A DNA stretch of 45,795 nt from Alphaproteobacteria bacterium (GTDB lineage: Bacteria > Pseudomonadota > Alphaproteobacteria > Micavibrionales > Micavibrionaceae): contig JABAZY010000044.1 in the NCBI GenBank assembly GCA_018608245.1, positions 22,086-67,880 on the forward strand, read 5' to 3'. The position numbers and the translations under genes were made by a program. This document shows, in pieces, positions 39,566 through 45,795 of this stretch (its first letter is position 1; each line of letters opens with the position of its first letter). The notes under the pieces are model-generated. The model worked only from the letters and a program-made list of their open reading frames with translations, did not search any database and was not told the origin of the DNA.

Positions 39566-40810
39566 TTATTTTGTGCCTGTTTTCTTGGTTGTCGTTTTTT
39601 TGCTTGCAGTTTTTTTACTGCTTGTTTTCTTTGCAGGTGTTTTCGCGCTTGCTGTTGTGACTGTTGGTGAAATATCACTAAAGGCAGGGTGAATAATTAC
39701 ACCCTCTTTTGTTAAGGCGATGCCTTTGACAATTTCATCTTCCCAATCAACTGCAAGTTCAGCTTTTTTATCTTCGCTCTTGATGATTAGATTTAAAAGA
39801 TTAAGAAGGTTTTTGGCATATAGCGCAGATGCATCCGTTGAAAGACGGCTGGCAATGTTCATGTGACCAACTATCTGTACGCCATTAACGTCAACAACTT
39901 CGTTCGGTTTTGCTAATGCGCAATTTCCGCCAGCTTCAACGGCCATATCAACAATAACAGAACCTGTTTTCATTGATTTAACCATTTTCTCTGTGATTAA
40001 TACGGGCGCTGGACGGCCAGGGATAAGGGCAGTTGTGATCACAATGTCTTGTTTTTGAAGAGTTTCTTCGATTAAAGCTGCTTGTTTCTTTTTATACTCA
40101 GCGGACATTTCTTTGGCATAACCACCCGCATTTTCAGCTTCTTTGAATTCGTCATCTTCAACGGCGATAAAGTTGGCACCTAGTGATTGAACTTGTTCTT
40201 TCGCCGCTGGACGGACGTCAGTGGCTGAGACAACAGCGCCTAAACGGCGGGCTGTGGCAATGGCTTGAAGGCCAGCAACACCAGCTCCCATAACAAAAAC
40301 TTTAGCAGGGGCGATTGTGCCCGCGGCGGTCATCATCATAGGAAAGGCACGGTTATAAACGGCTGTAGCGTCTAATACGGCCTTGTAACCAGCTAAGTTA
40401 GATTGGGATGATAAGACATCCATTGATTGCGCCCGTGAAATACGGGGGACCATTTCCATAGAAAATAGATTAACACCTTGTTTCTTGGCCGTATCAATTA
40501 AATTTTTGTTTTGATGTGGGTTCACAAGACCAACTAATAATGCACCTTTATCAACGTTCTTGATATCTGCATCAGTTGTTACTTGAACGCGTAAGACAAT
40601 GTCAGCGCCTTTTGTCGTGGTAGCGATGTCTTTAGTAAGTGTCGCGCCAGCATTCTTATAAGTATCATTAGTGTAGTTCGCGGTTAAGCCAGAATCCTGT
40701 TCAATGTTAACTTTACAGCCCATAGCGACTAATTTTTTAATAGTATCAGGTGTGGCCGCCACACGCTTTTCAAAATCGGCTGTTTCTTTGACAATAGCAA
40801 TTTTTAACAC
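39566..40810 (-). CDS. pntAA: NAD(P) transhydrogenase subunit alpha, NAD-binding part
   Basis: Soluble dI subunit that binds NADH. The 414-aa product starts KIAIVKETADFEKRVAATPDTIKKL and has FSMEMVPRISRAQSMDVLSSQ, VFVMGAGVAGLQAIATARRLGAVVSATDVR, ITTALIPGRPAPVLI, VDMAVEAGGNCALA and GHMNIASRLSTDAS. The start is GTG at 40810 with AGGA 7 nt upstream. The last 30 residues are a Lys/Thr/Ala tail with repeated KKT units (PAKKTSSKKTASKKTTTKKT), resembling histone-H1-like tails and not part of the usual fold. First gene of the pnt operon, divergent from tolC. Confidence 0.95.
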   Translation of the reverse strand: MLKIAIVKETADFEKRVAATPDTIKKLVAMGCKVNIEQDSGLTANYTNDTYKNAGATLTKDIATTTKGADIVLRVQVTTDADIKNVDKGALLVGLVNPHQNKNLIDTAKKQGVNLFSMEMVPRISRAQSMDVLSSQSNLAGYKAVLDATAVYNRAFPMMMTAAGTIAPAKVFVMGAGVAGLQAIATARRLGAVVSATDVRPAAKEQVQSLGANFIAVEDDEFKEAENAGGYAKEMSAEYKKKQAALIEETLQKQDIVITTALIPGRPAPVLITEKMVKSMKTGSVIVDMAVEAGGNCALAKPNEVVDVNGVQIVGHMNIASRLSTDASALYAKNLLNLLNLIIKSEDKKAELAVDWEDEIVKGIALTKEGVIIHPAFSDISPTVTTASAKTPAKKTSSKKTASKKTTTKKTGTK

Positions 40811-40968
40811 GAGAAATTCCTGTATTTAATTATATTTTTATGCAGAACCGGAGTGTGCCTTATTCTTATTCGTTTGTGAAGGGAGGTAAAAGCATAAATT
40901 CGCAATTATTAGCGTTTTTTTGCCCCAAATACTTGCAGATTAAGGCAAATCACCGTACATTTATATTT

Positions 40969-40989
40969 CATCAGAATTTCTTTCTGATG
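40969..40989. promoter_or_regulatory. 8-bp dyad in the tolC leader
   Basis: CATCAGAA (40969-40976), TTTCT, TTCTGATG (40982-40989): a perfect 8-bp inverted repeat with 5-bp spacer, ending 36 bp before the tolC ATG in the 215-bp divergent gap to pntAA. It may be an operator or an RNA hairpin; no T-run follows. Confidence 0.4.
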
Positions 40990-41025
40990 TTTCTGGGTGT
41001 TCTGCCCGTTTATGGGAACTGTACT

Positions 41026-42330
41026 ATGAATAAGATTCTAAAGTTGATCTGCGTTTGTTCTATCGGGTCATTTAGCACGCAAGTTTCTGCTGAAACGCTT
41101 AGAGATAGTGTGTCTTCTGCGCTTAAAACGCACCCAAGCGTTGAAGCGGCATTTGCTACTAGTGAAGCCAATAGCGAAAGCGTCAAAGAAGAGCGTTCTG
41201 CTTATTTACCAAGTATTAGTCTTGGCGCAACCGCTGGTCGTGGTTATTTAGATAACAGCACCAGCCGTGGTTTAACGACCTCTAGAGGGGCTGCTTATTC
41301 ATGGATATGGGAAGGTAATGCCTCTGTTACGCAATCAATTTATAATGCGGGTGAGGTTAATAACCGTGTGATGGCGGCGCAGGCGCGCACAGATGCATCG
41401 CAATTAACCGTGATTGATACACAAGAGAATTTAGCGCTACAGGCAACGCAAAGTTATATTGGCGTGCTACGGGCAAGTGATGTTTTGAGAACAGCCTTGG
41501 TTCATAAGCAAGAAGTGACGGATTATTTAGGACGTATTCAGGTTATGGTTGATGAAGGTGTCGCCGATGAATCTGAAATTGCGCAAGCCAAAAGTTTAGA
41601 ATTACAGTTACAAAATATTATTATTGATTTTGAGGGGCAACGTGAAGCGGCGCTGGCTCAATATTTACAAATAGTTGGACGATTACCGCAAGGGTTAATG
41701 GAGCGTCCAGTAGCTGTAGCTGATTTAATGGACAGTTCTGTTGATGCAGCAGCGGCAAGGGCGAAACAAAATCATCCTTTAATTCTTGCGTCTTTAAAAG
41801 AAATGCGTGCAGCAGATTATAGTTTGGATGCGGAAAAAAGCGGCGCTTATCCGACAGTCGATGGTGAGTTATCTCACCTGCAACGTGATCAACGTGAAGA
41901 GGTTGGTGGTGAGTTACGTGACACGCGTGCAGTGTTACGCATGAACTGGGGGTTTGAAACTGGTGGTGCGCAAAAGGCGCGTGAGAACAGGGCACGCGCA
42001 GAGTATAAAGAAATTATGGCACGCCAAAAAGAAACCGCACGCCAAATTGAAGGGGATATTCGTCGTGCTTATTCGGAGTATGAAACATCCAAAAAGCAAT
42101 TAGCTGTCTTAAAAGAACGTGAAGAAATTGCACAAGATTTAATGGAAGCTTATGAAGCGCAATTTGAAGGTGCTCGTGTTCGCTTGCTTCAATTGATGCA
42201 AACCAAAAATCAATTATTTAGTGCGAAGCTTGAAACATTAAATGCAGAGTATCGATATTTAGCAGCTCAATATGCAACTCTTGCTAGTACCGGTAAGTTG
42301 CACAGGTCTTTTTCTCTAGCGTCAAAATAA
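41026..42330 (+). CDS. tolC: TolC-family outer membrane factor for type I secretion
   Basis: Forms the trimeric outer-membrane channel of a tripartite secretion system. The 434-aa product has a signal peptide (MNKILKLICVCSIGSFSTQVSA, cut before ETL), then two outer-membrane-factor repeats with long helices: TLRDSVSSALKTHPSVEAA, SLGATAGRGYLDN, VTQSIYNAGEVNNRV, LRASDVLRTALVHKQEV and the second repeat AAAARAKQNHPLILASLKEMRAADYSLDAEKSGAYP. The ATG at 41026 gives the signal peptide and has GGGAA upstream; the in-frame ATG at 40840 would add 62 unlikely residues. It is first of three secretion genes, LapE-like in context. Confidence 0.9.
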   Translation: MNKILKLICVCSIGSFSTQVSAETLRDSVSSALKTHPSVEAAFATSEANSESVKEERSAYLPSISLGATAGRGYLDNSTSRGLTTSRGAAYSWIWEGNASVTQSIYNAGEVNNRVMAAQARTDASQLTVIDTQENLALQATQSYIGVLRASDVLRTALVHKQEVTDYLGRIQVMVDEGVADESEIAQAKSLELQLQNIIIDFEGQREAALAQYLQIVGRLPQGLMERPVAVADLMDSSVDAAAARAKQNHPLILASLKEMRAADYSLDAEKSGAYPTVDGELSHLQRDQREEVGGELRDTRAVLRMNWGFETGGAQKARENRARAEYKEIMARQKETARQIEGDIRRAYSEYETSKKQLAVLKEREEIAQDLMEAYEAQFEGARVRLLQLMQTKNQLFSAKLETLNAEYRYLAAQYATLASTGKLHRSFSLASK

Positions 42331-42335
42331 TTTCT

Positions 42336-42353
42336 GCGCTTTTATATAAGCGC
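42336..42353 (+). other. Intercistronic hairpin before the ABC exporter gene
   Basis: GCGCTT-TTATAT-AAGCGC is a perfect 6-bp stem in the 38-bp gap between the tolC stop and the ABC gene ATG, directly before its ribosome site (GAAGGTAG). It could tune translation or protect the upstream mRNA. No terminator T-run. Confidence 0.4.
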
Positions 42354-42368
42354 GAAGGTAGAACATAA

Positions 42369-44561
42369 ATGTCATCCCCAGACGATAAACAAGCTAATAA
42401 AAAAGATGAAATAAAAGAAGACGTTAAAGATGGTGGCGTGAATGCTAACAAAATTGACCCTCTTTTAAATTGTTTGGTTTTTTTGACAGCGCATTATGGG
42501 CGAGCTAAATCAGCGTCAGCCTTAGTTGCAGGGCTTCCTTATGATGAAAATAATATGGGCCCTGATCTATTTTGTGAAGCGGCAGAGCAAAATGACTTAA
42601 CTACAAAAATTGTTCATCGTCAAAAAATAAAGAAAATTTTACAACCTGTTTTGCCTGCTGTTTTGATTTTAAAAAATGGTCAGGCGTGCGTTTTATTAAA
42701 AGTTAGTAAGAATGAACATAGCGCAAAAATCTGGTCGCCAGAAACATCTTCTGAACGTTCTGTTAAATTAACGGAACTTAAAAAAGTTTATTCAGGCTAT
42801 GCAATTTATTTACACCCTAAGGCAGAATTTGAAAAAGATGATGACTCAAAAGCAGAAGCCAAAGGGCATTGGTTTTGGGGGTTGATCTTAGCCAATAAAT
42901 GGATTTATGGACGGGTCGCGATTGCGGCTGTTTTGGTTAATTTATTTGGACTCACCAGTCCGATTTTTATCATGAATATCTATAACCGTGTTATTCCCAA
43001 TAATGCCATAGAAACGGGATGGGTGTTGGGTATTGGAGCGTTAACAATATTTGTATTCGACTTTTTAATGCGGACGTTGCGTGGGTATTTTATTGATCTC
43101 GCTGGCCGCCGTATTGATGTGATTGCAGGTAAAAGAATTTATGATCAGCTTTTAAATATGAAGTTATCAGAACGCCCGCAATCGAGTGGATCATTTGCAA
43201 ATATGCTTCGTGATTTTGACTCAGTACGTGATTTTATTACGTCGGCTACTATGACGGCTGTTATTGATTTACCGTTTACGTTTTTCTATCTATTCGTGAT
43301 TTATTTATTAGGCGGACCTATTGCGCTCGTTTTGTTTGTGTTGGTTATGTTTGTTTTCTTAGCAGGAATGTTATTACAAATTCCGCTTAAATCTTATGTA
43401 CGAAAATCAACAAAATCCGCTGAGGCAAAACACGGACTTTTGATTGAAACTATTCATGGATTGGAAACGATCAAAGCGGCAGGTGCGGATGGTAGAATGC
43501 GTGCACGTTATGGACGCTACATTGCTGAGAACGCAAAGTATTCCCAAAGCTCTCGCTTTATTTCCTCTTTAGGGGTGAATGTATCAAGTTGGATACAACA
43601 AACGGCGTCTATCTTCGTTGTGCTTGCTGGTATGTATTTGGTTAAAGATTCCCAAATGAGTGTTGGCGCGTTGATCGCTTGTGTGCTTTTAGGTGGGCGT
43701 GCTATTGCGCCAATTGGTCAAATGGCAAATTTAATGAGCCGTTATCACGGTGCGCGCACAGCGCTTAAAACATTAAATGGTATTATGAGTAAACAAGTTG
43801 AGCGCTCAGCTAATTCAAAGTTTCTACACCGTCCAGATTTAAACGGTAAAGTTATGTTTAGAAAAGTTTCTTTTGTTTATCCGCATACGGATCGTAAAGT
43901 TTTAGATAATGTTAGTTTCACCATTGAACAAGGTGAAAAAGTAGCGATTATTGGGCGTATCGGTTCTGGCAAGAGCACGTTAGCGCGATTAACAATGGGG
44001 CTTTACGAACCATCAGAGGGAACCGTTTTATTTGATGATACTGATTATCGCCAAATAGACCCTGCTGATTTACGCCGTAACGTGGCGTACCTTGCGCAAG
44101 ATGTCATGCTGTTTAACGGTACTGTGCGTGATAACATCACTGCAAGCGTACCTCATGCGTTAGAAAATGAAATATTGGGTGTTGCGAAAGCAGCGGGTGT
44201 GCATGAGTTTATCTCCCGTCATCCAATGGGTTATGACGCACCAGTTGGTGAGCGTGGTGATAACTTAAGTGGTGGCCAACGTCAAACAGTGGCGCTTGCC
44301 CGTGCCATGCTATTAAAGCCGAATATATTTGTATGTGATGAGCCAACTAACTCTATGGATGTTCAAGCAGAGATGGCCTTTGTTAAGTTGCTTGAAGAAC
44401 AGAGTAGTGAAAATACGTTATTACTGATTACGCATCGCCATCATTTATTACCGCTTGTTGATCGTATTATTTTAATGGATCAGGGACGCATTATTTTGGA
44501 TGGCCCACGTGATGAAGTTTTAGAACAAATTGCGACAGGCAATATACAGGTGAAAGCATGA
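42369..44561 (+). CDS. Type I secretion ABC exporter with C39-like domain (LapB/RtxB type)
   Basis: Inner-membrane ATPase/permease that drives export of an unfolded substrate, often an RTX protein. The 730-aa product has an N-terminal C39-like domain (about 28-155: DPLLNCLVFLTAHYGRAKSASALVAGLP), where the catalytic-Cys position of true C39 peptidases seems absent. A six-helix membrane domain (about 165-470, FGLTSPIFIMNIYNRVIPNNA) and an ATPase domain follow: GRIGSGKST (about 529), NLSGGQRQTVALARAM (about 631), FVCDEPTNSMD and LLITHRHH. LapB-like exporters have this layout. The stop overlaps the next start (ATGA). Confidence 0.93.
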   Translation: MSSPDDKQANKKDEIKEDVKDGGVNANKIDPLLNCLVFLTAHYGRAKSASALVAGLPYDENNMGPDLFCEAAEQNDLTTKIVHRQKIKKILQPVLPAVLILKNGQACVLLKVSKNEHSAKIWSPETSSERSVKLTELKKVYSGYAIYLHPKAEFEKDDDSKAEAKGHWFWGLILANKWIYGRVAIAAVLVNLFGLTSPIFIMNIYNRVIPNNAIETGWVLGIGALTIFVFDFLMRTLRGYFIDLAGRRIDVIAGKRIYDQLLNMKLSERPQSSGSFANMLRDFDSVRDFITSATMTAVIDLPFTFFYLFVIYLLGGPIALVLFVLVMFVFLAGMLLQIPLKSYVRKSTKSAEAKHGLLIETIHGLETIKAAGADGRMRARYGRYIAENAKYSQSSRFISSLGVNVSSWIQQTASIFVVLAGMYLVKDSQMSVGALIACVLLGGRAIAPIGQMANLMSRYHGARTALKTLNGIMSKQVERSANSKFLHRPDLNGKVMFRKVSFVYPHTDRKVLDNVSFTIEQGEKVAIIGRIGSGKSTLARLTMGLYEPSEGTVLFDDTDYRQIDPADLRRNVAYLAQDVMLFNGTVRDNITASVPHALENEILGVAKAAGVHEFISRHPMGYDAPVGERGDNLSGGQRQTVALARAMLLKPNIFVCDEPTNSMDVQAEMAFVKLLEEQSSENTLLLITHRHHLLPLVDRIILMDQGRIILDGPRDEVLEQIATGNIQVKA

Positions 44562-45795
44562 GAAAAGATTTAGATTTCATGGATGAATTATCTGCTGCCA
44601 CGCGGATTAAACCTTCTTTTGCATCAAACATAATGTTACTTTCTGTGACGGCATTGATTGTAGCATTGGTTGTGTGGGCGAATTATTTTAAGATTGAAGA
44701 AATTTCACATGGAACGGGAAAGGTTGTACCAACACAAGCAGTGCAAGTTGCGCAAAGCCTTGAGGGTGGGGTGTTAGAAGAGCTTTTGATTAAAGAAGGC
44801 GACCGTGTTGAAAAATCGCAAATCATCATGAAAATTAGCGATGTTGCGTTTGTGTCTGAAGAAAAAGGCGCAGAAATAAAATCAATGGCATTGAAAGCCA
44901 AGAAGATTAGGTTAACGGCAGAAGCGCAAGGATCAGAATTTAAACCTGATCAAGAAATAATTTCTAAATACCCTGATATCGCGCGTAATGAAGAGTCTCT
45001 TTATGTATCACGTCAGCAAGAATTAATGAATGCAAAATCTATTTTGGATAGTAAAATTAGTAGTGCTAATTCAAGTATCGGTGAAGTGAATGCAAAAATA
45101 AATCGTCTGTCGCAAAGTAAAAAATCTGTTGCGCAAGAATTAGAAATAACACGCGAGATGGTACGTAAACGTGCTGTACCAAAATTAGAGGAAATAAGAT
45201 TAACGCGCGAATTAAATGATATCTCAGGAAAAATTCGTGAAGCATCGCAAGAGCGCGCAGGGCTTAACGCCGATTTAAGTAGTGCAAAAAAAGAACGCCA
45301 AGATAAAGAGGATCAATTTAAAAGTAAGGTTTTGGGCGAGCTTAATGAAATAGAAGCGCAAATTGCACAACTTGATCAAAGTTTAACAGCCATTGGTGAC
45401 CGTGTATTTCGGACGGATATTCGAGCACCTGTTACTGGAATTGTAAATAAAATTATGCTTAAAACTATTGGTGGTGTTATTGAACCAGCTATGCCGTTGG
45501 TAGAGATTGTGCCAGGTGATGACGCGTTAAAAATTACAGCTAAGGTAGCACCGCAAGAAATTGCATTTTTAAAAAAAGGGCAACCAGTTAACATTAAAAT
45601 TTCTGCTTATGACCCGCAACGTTATGGATCATTATCTGGAAAACTATCCCGTATCGGTGTGAATAGTGTGTCGGATAATGATGGGAATGTTTTCTTTGAA
45701 GTTGAGGTTCTAGCGGATAAAACATATTTAGGGACGGAAGCTAATCCTTTGCCTGTAACCTCAGGGATGCTGGCTGATATTGAAGTGATTACAGG
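44558..45795 (+). CDS. HlyD-family membrane fusion protein, cut by the right edge
   Basis: Periplasmic adaptor that bridges the ABC exporter and TolC. The visible 412 residues start MRKDLDFMDELSAATRIKPS, with one membrane helix (about 25-43), the half-lipoyl motif ISHGTGKVVPT..VQVAQSLEGGVLEELLIKEGDRV, a long coiled coil (about 100-280), the second half-motif VFRTDIRAPVTGIVNKIMLKTIGGVIEPAMPLVEIVP, and a beta-barrel part (DALKITAKVAPQEIAFLKKGQPVNIKISAYDPQRYG). No stop is reached; few residues are probably missing. It overlaps the ABC gene by 4 bp. LapC-like. Confidence 0.92.
   Translation, partial: MRKDLDFMDELSAATRIKPSFASNIMLLSVTALIVALVVWANYFKIEEISHGTGKVVPTQAVQVAQSLEGGVLEELLIKEGDRVEKSQIIMKISDVAFVSEEKGAEIKSMALKAKKIRLTAEAQGSEFKPDQEIISKYPDIARNEESLYVSRQQELMNAKSILDSKISSANSSIGEVNAKINRLSQSKKSVAQELEITREMVRKRAVPKLEEIRLTRELNDISGKIREASQERAGLNADLSSAKKERQDKEDQFKSKVLGELNEIEAQIAQLDQSLTAIGDRVFRTDIRAPVTGIVNKIMLKTIGGVIEPAMPLVEIVPGDDALKITAKVAPQEIAFLKKGQPVNIKISAYDPQRYGSLSGKLSRIGVNSVSDNDGNVFFEVEVLADKTYLGTEANPLPVTSGMLADIEVIT

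Noticed and set aside
40840-41025. Upstream in-frame extension of the tolC reading frame (62 residues)
   Set aside because: No ribosome site, residues unlike an outer-membrane factor start, and it would bury the clear signal peptide that begins at 41026. Treated as leader DNA.

Overview
The window looks like a chromosomal segment of a moderately AT-rich alphaproteobacterium. Three things suggest this: the order amidase - rnpB - mraZ leading into a complete division and cell-wall (dcw) cluster that continues into lpxC, bamD, recN and ligA; a long FtsZ with a Gln-rich linker; and a three-gene proton-translocating transhydrogenase. The genus cannot be fixed from sequence reading alone. I see no phage, IS element, CRISPR array or tRNA.

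Layout. 1-351 (-): 5' part of a PAS-domain protein running off the left edge. 439-1452 (+): asd. 1556-5055 (+): sdhCDAB, succinate dehydrogenase. 5067-5594 (-): unrecognised 175-aa protein. 5868-8416 (-): msrA-nadA-nadC. 8487-10471 (+): a UMF1-type MFS exporter and an AmpD/AmiD-like amidase with ATGA overlap. 10494-10878 (+): RNase P RNA. 10974-11072 (-): a possible 32-aa membrane peptide. 11566-30840 (+): mraZ-rsmH-ftsL-ftsI-murE-murF-mraY-murD-ftsW-murG-murC-murB-ddl-ftsQ-ftsA-(77-aa small protein)-ftsZ, a long and tightly overlapped run. 31090-36730 (+): lpxC, bamD, recN, ligA. 36723-40810 (-): pntAA-pntAB-pntB plus an alpha/beta hydrolase. 41026-45795 (+): tolC-like outer-membrane factor, a type I secretion ABC exporter with an inactive C39-like domain, and an HlyD-family adaptor cut by the right edge.

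How it fits together. The dcw genes make the lipid II precursor (MurC-F, Ddl, MraY, MurG), polymerise and cross-link it at the septum (FtsW, FtsI) and build the division ring (FtsZ, FtsA, FtsQ, FtsL). LpxC and BamD supply the outer membrane. Asd supplies precursor for lysine and the meso-DAP used by MurE. RNase P RNA, RecN and LigA are housekeeping. Sdh, NadA/NadC and Pnt handle respiration, NAD synthesis and NADPH supply.

The most interesting signals lie between genes. A dense cluster of GANTC (CcrM-type) sites and a perfect DnaA box sit upstream of ftsZ. Three copies of a GTAG-footed, covarying REP-like palindrome flank lpxC. A four-copy 10-bp-period MraZ operator lies before mraZ. Two small membrane-protein genes are candidates: one between ftsA and ftsZ, one downstream of rnpB. 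ddl and ftsQ overlap by about 106 bp. None of these adds up to a demonstrably new system; they are testable local observations.
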